DNA from: Adiantum capillus-veneris
Lineage: Eukaryota > Streptophyta > Polypodiopsida > Polypodiales > Pteridaceae
Assembly: GCA_014529385.2 (NCBI GenBank)
Contig: CM043971.1
Span: 31,203,209 to 31,267,208 of the forward strand
Direction: 5' to 3'
DNA length: 64,000 bases
Positions within the stretch are counted from its first letter, which is position 1, and each line of letters opens with the position of its first letter. Under the pieces are notes generated by a model that was not told where the DNA came from, did no database searches, and saw nothing but the letters and a program-made list of their open reading frames with translations. Positions 22,870-33,258 of this stretch are shown here, one piece after another. Position numbers and translations under genes: made by a program.

Positions 22870-23240
22870 GCATGCCAGGGGGGTTTACAAGTGGTATAGT
22901 ACGACCAGACTCACTAGCATCTATATACATGTTCTTTCTCCTATAGGTGAAGTAGATTCTCCTTTCAGGGAACTTCATGTTGGTATCCATGCGATTGACC
23001 CATGGTGCCCCTAGGATAGCATCCTCATGTTGGAGAGGAGAGATGAAAAAGTATTCTTTGTCGACATAGCTTTGGACATGAAGCCTCAAGTTCCCAATCA
23101 AGGGAGTAATGGAGACTTATTGTCCCTTGAAAGTTGTGTCAGCAATTACAGTATCTCCCATCTCAAATGATTGAATGCCCAACTTGGTGGCCAAATCCAT
23201 GTGGATATGAAGTTGTGAGTAGAGCAAGGGTCAAACAAGA
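22870..23240 (-). pseudogene. Protease with altered active site (D-P-C)
   Basis: DAFILFDPCSTHNFIS lies at the end of the gag frame: the conserved Gly after Asp-Pro is Cys here (Gly in the copy at 4344-4739). The second block, HEDAILGAPWVNRMD, is present. A stop at about 23102 and a frame break near 23146 separate the halves. Downstream the frame ends at the deletion junction. Confidence 0.75.
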
Positions 23241-24699
23241 TGAAGGCATCATGCTCCCTTACCTTTCCCCAAGCATAGGACAGAGGTGATCCTTTGCAAT
23301 GAGCATCCTCTTTTGGAGCTTCGATGGTGGAAGCTCTATGAGTCTCATTGTTGCAAGCATTTCTCTTGGGGCAAGAGCAATAGCCATGTCCTTGCTTACC
23401 ACACTTAAAACATTTATGGTCCTTGAGAAAAGCTTCATGTTCTTCAGGGGAGAGTTTGTTTTTACCTTTGTAAACTCCCTTCTCCTTGGACCGATTGTTG
23501 TTGTTGTTGTTGGAATTGCCTTGGGAAGAATTTTGGCCATTGGTTTTCCCCTTTGCATCATTTCTGTCTTTGCTTTCCATGGGCTTGACATTCCGTCTAG
23601 CCCCTTGTTGGAAATTAATGCGCGAAGCAACCACAATGTGGTGGATTACTTCGGTGATAGAACCAGGCCGTTGGGAGTTGATGTACTCGGCCATCTCTTC
23701 AGGAAACCCCACACAAAATTGTAGCTTTGGCTCGGCAAAGTCTATCTTTTGAAAGACAGTAGCCTTGAGACGTAAATCCCAAAACTTGTCTACATATTTG
23801 TGGATAGACTCATGAGAGAGAAGCTTCAAACTGCACCATTCGGTAAGCACTTTGTCATTTGCATCAATTGCAAGGAATTGCTTCATGATGGAAACTGGTA
23901 GAGTTTTCCATGTCTTTGGGGCTTCTCCGTTGCCACAAAAGCTAGCCCACCATTGACGAGCAGATTTTTGGAAGTGCATAGCTACATGGCGTAGCTTGGA
24001 GGACTCCATGAAGCCCTCGTTTCCAAAGGCCGCATAAAATTTTTGGATGAAGGCTAATACTTTGTCTGTGGCACCAAAGGTGCCATCATAGGTGAGAAAA
24101 GAGATACTCTTTCCTCCCTCTTTGAATTTCTTGAGCTTTTGTGACCTTCGCCATGCAAGGTAAGATTTGCGATGTTCTCCTTTCTTGTATTCTCTAGGAG
24201 AATAGCCATAGCTTTCATCGGAAGAGGAGGAGGTGAAGAAGAAGGAGAAGAGGGTGACCTCTTTCTTGCCCTTTTCTTTCTTTGTTTCCTCTCTTCCCTT
24301 TCGGAGTGACTAGGAGAAGGAATGTGGGTTGATTGTTTCCTCTTGGGAGGAGTTGGCGACCATCTAGACCGCCGTCTTTGTGGAGCCACATCTTTAGAGA
24401 AACTTAAAGATTGACTACTTTCCTGCTCTTTGGATTCCTCCTCTTGTATGGGGAGAGAGTCTTCTTTTGGGGGTCTCTTCAAGAGGCCTCCTAAGCTCTC
24501 TCTCCTCTTGGAGAGGAAGGGATATCCCATAAGCATGAAGTTGTTGAGTAACTTCGACTTGCAAAGCAGGGTTGCCCATAGCTTGGTGCAACCTAGTAAC
24601 AAGATAATTGACAAACATGGGGGCATCATTATTAGCACCTTCATCTACAAAATCAAAGTTATCAATGTTCATTCTACTCTCTTGATCATTGTCAGCCAT
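23146..24699 (-). pseudogene. Gag of the family G chromovirus, frameshifted
   Basis: Starts at ATG 24699 (MADNDQESRMN). It has the family YLVTRLHQAMGNPALQ block, a Lys/Arg/Ser linker with RKQRKKRARKRS, the capsid block HVAMHFQKSARQWWASF with SIHKYVDKFWDL, then an Asn-rich stretch and a CCHC knuckle CFKCGKQGHGYCSC. Reading-frame changes occur within about 24415-24644 and again near 24054. It continues in frame into the protease. Confidence 0.8.
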
Positions 24700-25099
24700 G
24701 TTAACAGAATTTGTGTGATTGCTTAGTGTATTCTTTGGCAATTCAAAACCTTATTGCTACTCCTCTTAGCCTTCAAAAATCAACACTTAAGTATCTACAC
24801 CCATGGCTCAAATTGGTTAATTATAGAGAGTAGTGGAGTGGGTCTAACTTTGTAGAGTTGCCGAGGGATAGCTCCTTTCAGACTTCTTATGGCTCAATAA
24901 TGGTAAAGTCATAGGCAAGTCTAAAAAGACTCCATTATTAAGACCAAAGCTCTCGAGGTGTGCGCCATATCTCACATAGTGAGCTCCACAAAACCAATAA
25001 TAGATCCTAGTCCCACTTACCCTAATATAATCAACAAAATCAACCATGAATAGGCTACTTAAGGACCTCTCTTCTTAAGCAAGAAAAGAGAAACTAAAT

Positions 25100-25111
25100 G
25101 CTCTGATACCA
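25100..25111 (-). other. Primer binding site, tRNA-iMet
   Basis: The minus strand reads TGGTATCAGAGC, the perfect complement of the initiator tRNA-Met 3' end, one base from the LTR. Confidence 0.9.
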
Positions 25112-25112
25112 A

Positions 25113-26741
25113 TGTAATGGAAATGGCCTATGAACTTTGAAGAGAGTAGCGGAATTAGAAAAATTAGAGAAATCATTTTTGTGAGGTTACTTTCTGAGCA
25201 TAGAGGGTGAACTTAATTGATGGTAGCAACATAAACATAGTACTTAGTTAACTTGGCATGAACAATACTTTTGCAAGAGAGAGAGTTTAGAGAACATGAC
25301 AACAATTGAGGACCGGATTTATGTGGAGCCGGTCCCCCCTCCATAGGCATTTGTATTATAGATTCTTCCATCAAGAGAGACTTGGTACAATACATTCTTT
25401 GTATTCCTTGTGACCTAGGTGATGCAATGAAGATGGAAAGCTTCATGCATCACGAGCATAACATAAAATTTGCAAAAAATATTAACTATCCTAAGGCCTC
25501 AAACACCTTCGAAGGTGGAGAGAGCTAGTGAGGAATGAAGGTAGGGAAGAGGCAGAAGAAACATTCCATAGGAGAAAGAAATAGTTCCTCACTTATCATC
25601 ATCACTCTTCTTTCTAGCATACATAATAGCATAGTAATGAAGATGGAGAAAATGGAAATCTTAAGCATTGAAGCATGGCTCTTGGTTGGATTTGAATTCC
25701 ATAGCCAAGAGTGTTGGTGTAGGCTCTCAACTTCTCTACTAGCTTAGAAAAGGAGATGGAGCTCTTGCACTTTTCACTTCACACAATGAGAGTGTATGTG
25801 TGTGTGTGTGGGAGAGTATACCCCCCAAGCAACCCCCCTTCTTGCTTTGGTCGACCCCCCCCTCCCCCCCCCCTTGTAGCTTATGCTTGAAGCTCATTGG
25901 ACCCCTGCAAGCCCCAATCACATGCAGGATCCATAATAAGCAACAAGGGTAGTCTTGTGACAAGTTTCCCCCTTTCCCCTTTGAGAGAGAGGACTTGATA
26001 AATGCAAAAACAATTAATCAAATTAACTAATTTAATATTGAACCCCTTGGAAGGCCAACCAATAGGCTTTAGGCACACCATGAGGGAAAACATGGGTAGG
26101 GGCTTGACATGTGTCCGTTCTGCCTCTTGCGGCTTGGGCTTTCCTTGTGTGTGAGTGTGTGGTGTTCTCTCTCATCCCCCTAGCTTTAGGGCTTGCCCCC
26201 TCCTTTGTAGGGATGTGGCTGACTTTTGGAACACCTCATCCTCGAGCACCTTAGTCAACAAGCATAACAAAGCACCTCAAGGTTGGGTAGTGTTCCCACA
26301 AGCATCTCAAGCTTCCTAGTCGGCAAGCACGAAAAGCACCTCAAGCATCTTAGTCAGCAAGCACGACAAGCACCTCAAGCACCTTAGTCATCAAACACGA
26401 CAAGCACCTTAGTCATCAAGCACAACAAGCACTTCAAGCTTGGGCCGGGTTCCCACCTCAAGCTCAGCCCTAGCTTACCTAAGGTCAAAGGACTTTTTAA
26501 CACTAACCCTTGGAGGTCTTCAATGAAGCTAACCCTAAGGTCTTTTAAGCTCCATTGGCTAACCTTGCTCTTTGACAGACCATCACTCATTTGGACCCCT
26601 TTACCATTGGCCTCGGGTTGAGATAGATTTGTAAGTACATGTCTATATTCTAACCCTTGTTCCCGTTTGTTCTCCCACATTAAATGATCAATTTAATATG
26701 AGAAAATCATTTGAGTTGGTTAGATATTAGATTTTATGACA
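25113..26741 (-). repeat. 5' LTR of the family G element (1629 bp)
   Basis: Starts one base from the PBS and shares its full length with 19435-20988 apart from indels, notably extra copies of an AGCACCTCAAG/AAGCAC motif around 26280-26430. It includes a shared hallmark segment GGACCGGATTTATGTGGAG. Length difference from the partner is 75 bases. Confidence 0.92.
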
Positions 26742-26746
26742 TATAT
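26742..26746. other. Target site duplication, right copy (TATAT)
   Basis: Identical to 19430-19434 at the opposite end of the element. Confidence 0.85.
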
Positions 26747-26905
26747 AATGGACTACTTAGTGGGTTGGATGATATTAAAATCATCCATTACCCAGATTTC
26801 CCCCTTCCCCTCTACTCGTCCTCGTCTAAATGCATGCTAACCCTCTCCATCGCCTCCACCCTGGTCTCCACTTGCGCGACCCCCATCGCCAACTACCATT
26901 GCCTC

Positions 26906-27092
26906 TGAAGGGGATCGGGGAGCACCACAGACGGAGAGTGAGAGAGAGAGAAGGAGACACACACGATGTGGGTGGGGAGACTCCAAAGAGTGAGCAGCCC
27001 CCTATACACTTATGCTATGTATAAGGTATACAAGTCAGTGGGCGCCCAGACTCTGGGCGGCCGGGCAAGGCACAGACGCCTATACCCCAACA
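26906..27092 (-). repeat. 3' LTR (187 bp)
   Basis: Same length as the 5' LTR with two substitutions, indicating a young insertion. Bordered on the right by the polypurine tract. Confidence 0.93.
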
Positions 27093-27124
27093 ACCTCCCA
27101 CTTAAAGGCGACTGTGCCTTTAAG
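27093..27124 (-). other. Polypurine tract and adjacent 9-bp hairpin
   Basis: Minus-strand AAGTGGGAGGTTG touches the 3' LTR. Directly upstream, 27101-27109 (CTTAAAGGC) and 27116-27124 (GCCTTTAAG) form a perfect 9-bp stem with a 6-base loop. Confidence 0.7.
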
Positions 27125-27171
27125 CAAGGGAACCTAGTCTAAAGACTAAAAAAGGTGAGAGAAAACCGCTC

Positions 27172-29025
27172 TCAACCGATGCCCACTGGCTGGCTGTGAT
27201 CGTGTGCATCCGGCTGTCCTGCTCCCGTGTAAGTCCATACACCACCAGACGTACCGCACACGTACTGCAAGTATGTACTCAATACCTGCATATCTCCCTC
27301 GTGCACTATGCCATCATCAGTCAACAAACGACTGACAACCCCAACTGCAAATGCTCCCACTACAGCTGCGATATCCGGTCTCAAGATCAACATCTCATAC
27401 ATGAGACCACCGAATGCCGATGCAATGCTAGCGGGCCCTGCTAGCTCTACGGAGCATGCATCAACATATATATCCCTGGCAATAGGCATCTCTGACTGAC
27501 AAGGCGTGTCAGCCACATGCATCTCCTGACTGTCCACAAAAGACGCATCAACCTGTCGTGCAACCTCAGAGCAAACCAGCTGCTCTAGGTGTCTGCTGGA
27601 AGACATATCCTGCACAACTATATCCCCATGCTCACTGTCGAGCATAGAAAGGAATGACTGCATAATCGCTGACATCTCAGCCTCCTCTGCAATCATCCAC
27701 TGCAAACATGACCACTCAATCTGCTGTGACTCACTAGAGCTCTCATGCTCTAACTCCGTATGCATAGACTCTTGCACAACGTCCTCCTGTCGTGACTCAC
27801 TAGAGCAAGACCGCTCTACCTGTCTATCCTGCATAGAAGTATCTCGCACAACTGACTCTCTGCTTTGCTCAGTCACTAGCAAAGCATGCATGTCTGACTC
27901 TGTCACCTCTCTATGTGACTGCTCAAGTCGTGCCCCAACCGTGTGCACAACGATCTCACTACTCTGCACTCCATGCAAAGCATCCTGCAACCCACAAGCA
28001 AAAGAGACTCGCCTGCTCTCTCGTTCTCTACCTGGCTGCATGATCACAGAGACAACACCGTCTCTCGCGTGATCCACATGCAATGGGTAACCTGTACCAC
28101 TCCTGGCACCTCTCGCAATCACTAGCGAACCCAAATGCATCACAAAATCTCGCTCTCGTAGCGAAATCTGACATCCACTATCCTGTAATTGTCTGACTGA
28201 GATCAAATCTCGTCTCAGATCTGGCACATAACGCACATGACGCAGGGTAAATCTCATACCACTGGGCAAGGACAAACATACGTCTCCTGTACCCTCAATG
28301 TCATACATAGCACCATCAGCCATGTGCACACAACCAAGTCTCCCACTAGAAAACGTGCTAAACCACTCACGATACGACGTGACATGGAAAGTAGCATCTG
28401 AATCTAGTAACCAATGTGAAGACAATGTGCAATCCGATATGCAATCCGTAGACATAAGATCGTCTGAAGACAAGCTAGATGTAAATGTGACATCGCCATC
28501 ACAAGCATACTCAGTAACCACCGTACTGATCTCACTAGCATCTGTCATGCCCAAATCTGCATCACGCATCTGTCGCCTCCGTTGTCTCAAACGCCTGAAA
28601 CATCGACGCCTAATGTGCCCTCTATGTCCACAATGCCAACATGTCAAGTCTCTATGCCTTCGAGACTTGCGTGTGGGACCAATCTCTCCCATGGACATAG
28701 AAGTGGGACTAGACTCCCTAGTAGACATGGATGCCGCGTACATAGCATGTAAACTCTGCCATAAAGCATGAGTTGTAGTCTCCCTCGAGACCTGCCAGTA
28801 AACAGACTCAACCAGATGCAAATGAATTGTAGACATGGCTAACTCATCAAGATCCTGCCAATCATCATCACGCATAGACTTGGGCTTCGCCGATAAACCA
28901 AGCAAGGGTTTATCCTGCCCCAAATCTGCCAATGCAACAAGCATATGCTCCTTCCAAGCAACAAAATCTGCACCATCAAACTGTGTCAGACCATAACGCT
29001 GGAAGTCAAATGAAAAATCAGCCAT
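27172..29025 (-). CDS. Gag-protease protein with novel C-terminus (617 aa)
   Basis: Start chosen at ATG 29025 (MADFSFDFQRYGL); an open stretch upstream lacks ATG. Residues 10-98 match the N-terminal half of Copia gag (FDGADFVAWKEHMLVAL, LWQSLHAMYAAS). The rest of the capsid is missing, and a CCHC knuckle CWHCGHRGHIRRRC follows at 129-142. Residues 205-285 are Copia protease, but the active site reads WLLDSDATFHV, with Asp where Gly is invariant. About 280 further residues are Ser/Glu/Asp/Val-rich with no integrase, RT or known domain. The frame is uninterrupted, unlike every other retroelement ORF here. Confidence 0.85.
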   Translation of the reverse strand: MADFSFDFQRYGLTQFDGADFVAWKEHMLVALADLGQDKPLLGLSAKPKSMRDDDWQDLDELAMSTIHLHLVESVYWQVSRETTTHALWQSLHAMYAASMSTRESSPTSMSMGEIGPTRKSRRHRDLTCWHCGHRGHIRRRCFRRLRQRRRQMRDADLGMTDASEISTVVTEYACDGDVTFTSSLSSDDLMSTDCISDCTLSSHWLLDSDATFHVTSYREWFSTFSSGRLGCVHMADGAMYDIEGTGDVCLSLPSGMRFTLRHVRYVPDLRRDLISVRQLQDSGCQISLRERDFVMHLGSLVIARGARSGTGYPLHVDHARDGVVSVIMQPGRERESRRVSFACGLQDALHGVQSSEIVVHTVGARLEQSHREVTESDMHALLVTEQSRESVVRDTSMQDRQVERSCSSESRQEDVVQESMHTELEHESSSESQQIEWSCLQWMIAEEAEMSAIMQSFLSMLDSEHGDIVVQDMSSSRHLEQLVCSEVARQVDASFVDSQEMHVADTPCQSEMPIARDIYVDACSVELAGPASIASAFGGLMYEMLILRPDIAAVVGAFAVGVVSRLLTDDGIVHEGDMQVLSTYLQYVCGTSGGVWTYTGAGQPDAHDHSQPVGIG

Positions 29026-30658
29026 AATGCTCGCAAAAGAGCAAGCAACAATGAGTAGCAAATGTCAACCAAATCAGCCCTAAACTGGCTCGAATTGCAT
29101 CAACAAAAGTCTGCAAATATGGCTGTAAAATATGGCTGCAAATCAGCCCCAAAATTCAGCTCTTAAACAACTGCATAAACAAGTCACAAACGTGTCCCAG
29201 ATCAGCCTACAACTGAGTCATACATGGACACCTGCAAAGAGGAAACAATGGCTGAAAATTCAGCACCCAAATAAGCCCTCAAACCTGCCTGTAAACTTGT
29301 AAACCTGTAGCTGAAACCTGCTGAAAAACCTCAAGCCATTAGTGCTCGAATCCGGCTACCTAGCTCGTAGCCACACAAGCATACATCACAATACTCACTC
29401 CTGTGAGTGTGCCAAGATAACTGTACGCCTGTCAAACCCGTGAGCTAATCACCAAGCCCACACTGTGCGGTATCGATGCATACACACGCACAAATCTCCC
29501 ACCTGTAGAGAACACCGCACGCAAATGTTGAGTGCAACCCGCAATCTCTACCTAGATCGCATAAATGGTGCGCATAAAACTCCTGGGAAAATTTCGCCAG
29601 AGTTTCGTCAGTAAAACGGCCACAAAACCAGTAACCAAACTGACTGCACGCTCAAAACCATGAGCAACCAAAGCGCATCAAACCGTACTCCAAATGCATG
29701 CACCAATCTCCACACTTTGCATACATCATTGCAAACACCTACAAATCTAGTACACAAATATCTGCTCTACCTGTGACTGCCAAAAAACATGCTCGAGGCA
29801 TACATTGCCAAGCTCAAAATGCAATCACATTAGTCTCCCTGAGCATCAAACCACATAAGGCATACATCGTATCCTCCCACCTGTGAGGAAACTTGCAGCA
29901 AATATCACTCTCACATCTGAGAGCAAACCATGTGTGGAATCCTCGACACACAATAAACAACTGCTGCTGCAGAAAATTCAGCGTTCAAAATTTTAAAATT
30001 CTGATATGACGAGCGCGTCCGGAGCGTGCCAAAACCCCAAGGTAGACTCCTGGATCATATGTATCCGAGTCCGGGTGTGAAAGCTATGCCAAAAACAGTG
30101 TTTTTGGGACCCGAGAGTGCACAAATAAACTTGCTGCTGTACCTGCTGTAATTCAAAGCATAATTTCAGCAAATAGACATCACCATCGCGTCCGGAGCGT
30201 GCCAAAACCCTGAACTAGACTCCTGGATCATGTAGATCTGACTCTGTATGACGGAGCTACGCAAAAAACTGCGTTTTAGAGCCCGAAAATGGCAAAAACG
30301 AGCTGCACACAGTCTTGAACCTGCTCCTGCTCCACTCTGCGTGATGCAATGTCCTCTCAATGCAAGCTCCAACACAAGAGCTCTGCCACAACAGCATCCA
30401 AGCACTCGAATGTCAAGCTCTCCTCCGCCGAGCACTTCTCTAACGAGCTCCACTGAGCTCAAAAGCTCCTCTCACCAAGGAAGCCGCAACCGCCTCCTCG
30501 ACCAAGCTTGACCACACCAAGCTCCTAAGCTCCAAAGACAATGCTCCTCAAGCTAAAATCGCTCTTCGTGAAACTCCGCGATCGAACTCCACCGTCGAGA
30601 GCGAGCGAGCTATCGCCTCGAAGCTCTCAAAGCCGTCGTGCTCTCCGCGGTCACCATA
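29026..30658 (-). other. Untranslated leader of the short Copia-derived element
   Basis: 1.6 kb with no ORF in element sense. Apart from the duplicated segment it holds recurring CTGAAAATTCAGC-like and CTGCAAA phrases. No other features seen. Confidence 0.6.
30014..30290 (-). repeat. Duplicated ~100-bp leader segment
   Basis: 30014-30115 and 30187-30290 share GCGTCCGGAGCGTGCCAAAA, then TAGACTCCTGGATCAT and a GCYAYGCMAAAAA..TTTT stretch in the same order, about 173 bases apart, diverged. They lie in the leader between PBS and ORF. Confidence 0.75.
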
Positions 30659-30670
30659 GCTCTGATACCA
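30659..30670 (-). other. Primer binding site, tRNA-iMet
   Basis: The minus strand reads TGGTATCAGAGC, two bases from the 5' LTR. Confidence 0.9.
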
Positions 30671-30672
30671 AT

Positions 30673-30859
30673 TGAAGGGGATCGGGGAGCACCACAGACG
30701 GAGAGTGAGAGAGAGAGAAGGAGACACACACGATGTGGGTGGGGAGACTCCAAAGAGTGAGCAGCCCCCTATACACTTATGCTATGTATAAGGTATACAA
30801 GTCAGTGGGCGTCCAGACTCTGTGCGGCCGGGCAAGGCACAGACGCCTATACCCCAACA
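30673..30859 (-). repeat. 5' LTR (187 bp)
   Basis: Plus-strand start TGAAGGGGATCGGGG, end CCCCAACA; two bases from the PBS. Differs from the 3' LTR by one C/T and one G/T. Confidence 0.93.
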
Positions 30860-30924
30860 GCCTCTGCCCTCACCCACTGAGTTGCTACGATCGACCTGAT
30901 CCCACAACATCATCCCACAACGCG

Positions 30925-30977
30925 CGCGCGCACACACACAGGGCTGCACTCTCCGACATGCACACACACACACACAT

Positions 30978-31051
<74 letters not shown>
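30925..31051. repeat. GCGC-(CA)n-(GA)n composite microsatellite
   Basis: CGCGCGCGCG then CA repeats, a short unique spacer, more CA/TA repeats and about 60 bases of GA, abutting the LTR at 31052. Confidence 0.9.
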
Positions 31052-31056
<5 letters not shown>

Positions 31057-32577
31057 TAAAAACTAATATCTAATACTCCCAAATGATTTTCTCATGTTAA
31101 ATTGATCATTTAATATGGAAAAGTGCCAAGGGAGTAAAAGCTAGAATATTAGTAAGGCTGCCAGACACACCGGTCTCTCTTAGGGATCCAAAGTAGGGAA
31201 AATAGGGATCCAAAGGGGGACATTATGCAAAAGAGAAATGTGCTTCAATGGGGCTTAAAAGACCTAAGGTTCAACCCCATTAAGACTTCCATAGGCTAAA
31301 GTTTCTAATTTTAATTGTATTATCCAAAGGCCAAAGCAGGGGAAATATTGGATGGTCATGGAAAGAATAAAAAGTCTTCCCACATCCCTAGGAAGGAGGG
31401 GGCGAGCCCTTATTGTAGGGGATGAGAGAGAAACACACACACACACACACTCCAAAGCTCCCCCTTTACACAAAGGGAATACTGGACACATGTCAGGCTC
31501 CTAACCCAATTGCTCCCAATCTCCTCTCAAATCCTATTGGATGACCATAGAGGTGGACCAATGAGAATTAGGCTAGAGTAAATTTAGTCTAATCAATTTA
31601 TAAAATTCTTGATAAAAGAATCAATAGAAATTAAGCTGTGTAGAAGACTATTGGATAGTCTCCCAAGGGGTCCAATGAGCATCTAACAGCCCATTGGCTT
31701 GTCTGATTCCTATTGGCCAGAAGACAAAAAGGTCCAATGAGAGTTTAGATGAATTATTTAATTACCTAAAGCTCTCACAAAAGGGGAAAGGGGGACACAT
31801 GTCACAAGTCTATCAATTATGCTTCTAATTTGTGATTGACTAAGCTTTGCAGGAGCCAATGAGAGGCCATCATGAGCAAAAAGCAAGAGGGGTCGACCAA
31901 GAGAGAGAAAGCTTGGCATTTTTAGTCTTACACACTTTGCTACCACACACACAAGCTATGTGTTGAGCAAGAACTCCGTCTCCTTCTCCAAGCATTGAGA
32001 AGTAGAGGCCTACACCAACATCTCTTGGCTATGAAATGCAAATTCAACCAAGAGCCAAGCTTCAATCGCAAGCTCATATACTCTACCATGCTAATTACTA
32101 AGCTAAGCTATGTTATTAGAGTGATTATGTGAGGATAATACTTCTTTCTCGTATGATACATCATCTTCCTCTCAATCTATCCTCATTCCCTGCTAGTTCT
32201 CACCATTTTTGAAGGTGTGTGAGGTCTTGGACTGAGGCTAGGGACACTAGGTGTGTTTTTCAAGCATAATTTGGTGTATGCAACTTCCATCTTTATTACA
32301 CCAACTAGTTTTATCAAGGAACACAAAGATTGTATTGTACAAAAGTCTTCTTTGATGGGAGAAGCTATAATACAAAGCCTTTATGGAGGGGGGACCGGCT
32401 CCATGTAAATCCGGCCCTCAACTATTTATTGTCATGCCAAATTACCTAGGTGTAAATTGCTATGTTGTTTCTTCAAATTAAGTACTCTCTCTGTGCTCAT
32501 TAGGAACTTGATCTTAATGAAATGCTCACTATGTTATCAATTTTTGCTACACAAGTTACTATTGCATTAAATGTTAC
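31052..32577 (+). repeat. Solo-like LTR of family G, plus strand
   Basis: Starts GTCATAAAAACTAATATC and ends near TGTTAC, and runs parallel to the reverse complement of the 25113-26741 LTR, including TTTTCTCATGTTAAATTGATC near the start and GGACCGGCTCCATGTAAATC about 1.34 kb in. No PBS or gag follows on the right, so it is a solo LTR or an isolated end. Flanked on both sides by similar CA/GA microsatellites. Confidence 0.75.
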
Positions 32578-32604
32578 GCGCGCGCACACACACACACACA
32601 TACG

Positions 32605-32650
<46 letters not shown>
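32576..32650. repeat. GCGC-(CA)n-(GA)n microsatellite
   Basis: Same composite order (CGCG, CA, ATACG, CA, GA) as 30925-31051, on the other side of the LTR. Confidence 0.9.
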
Positions 32651-32656
<6 letters not shown>

Positions 32657-32745
32657 ATCTCAAACGACATTTTTGAATTTCCTATTTTCTATTGTGGTGC
32701 AAACATAATGGTTACACTTGAATTAAATCCTAGTACTTCCTAAGA

Positions 32746-32770
32746 CCCCCCCCCCCCCCCCCCCCCCCCC
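32746..32770. repeat. Poly-C tract, 25 bases
   Basis: Uninterrupted C run in otherwise AT-rich non-coding DNA. Nothing else recognisable between 32651 and 33250. Confidence 0.85.
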
Positions 32771-33258
32771 GATATTCGTAGCCCTTCCACTGTAATGTAC
32801 CCAACATTTTTCAATAAAAGTATTTCATTTACTTTGCGAATATTAAAGGTTCGCATTTTGTTAAGTCTTGAAGCTTTCAAACGGAACGATCAGATCGAAA
32901 ATCGGACTCTAGGACTACTAATTATGATCCTTATTCACTTGAAAACTATGGGTTGATGGGAAACTTAAACCTCAAGTCTATTTCTAAAGATAAGAGTTGA
33001 CTATGAAGAAGGAGGGAGTATTTTTAGGAAAGGAGGAGTAATTTTAAAATAGAATAAGTACTTTTAGGAAAGAAAGAGTCTTTTTAGAAAAAAGAGAGGA
33101 GGAGTTTAATTTAGAGCTCTTTTCTTCAAAGCCGAGCTTCTTCTTAGAGGTTCGAAATCACACATTGGATTCCATGTCCACAAAAAAAAAAAGAGCCGCG
33201 AACGTACGCAAACTTATCCCTCTTTGCTTCCCTTTATTCTTAGCTGGCCTTGAGAGCC

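Larger units (their letters stand above)
19435..26741 (-). mobile_element. Complete but RT-deleted chromovirus (family G), TSD TATAT
   Basis: Both LTRs (19435-20988 and 25113-26741) begin TGTCATAAAATC and end CCATTACA on the minus strand. TATAT at 19430-19434 and 26742-26746 is a perfect 5-bp target duplication. Between them lie, in element order, an iMet PBS, gag, protease, the end of RNase H, integrase and a chromodomain-like C-terminus, then a polypurine tract. RT is missing, removed by a clean internal deletion near 22868-22890. Gag and integrase are also frameshifted. It is the reference copy for the relics at 3968-6357, 31052-32577 and 37655-38795. Confidence 0.93.
26906..30859 (-). mobile_element. 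Short Copia-derived non-autonomous LTR element, TSD GCCTC
   Basis: Two 187-bp LTRs differing at only two positions, with GCCTC at 26901-26905 and 30860-30864 as target duplication. It has a perfect iMet PBS, a 1.65-kb leader, one intact 617-codon ORF and a polypurine tract. Gag and protease are Copia-like. Integrase, RT and RNase H are absent, so it must move with enzymes supplied in trans. Its structure fits TR-GAG-type non-autonomous elements. Confidence 0.92.

Noticed and set aside
27890-28771. Plus-strand ORFs inside the short Copia derivative
   Set aside because: Antisense shadows of the 617-codon gag-protease frame.
30733-31082. Ser/Leu and Arg/Glu repeat ORFs
   Set aside because: Same cause: CA/GA microsatellite translated in several frames, partly overlapping an LTR.
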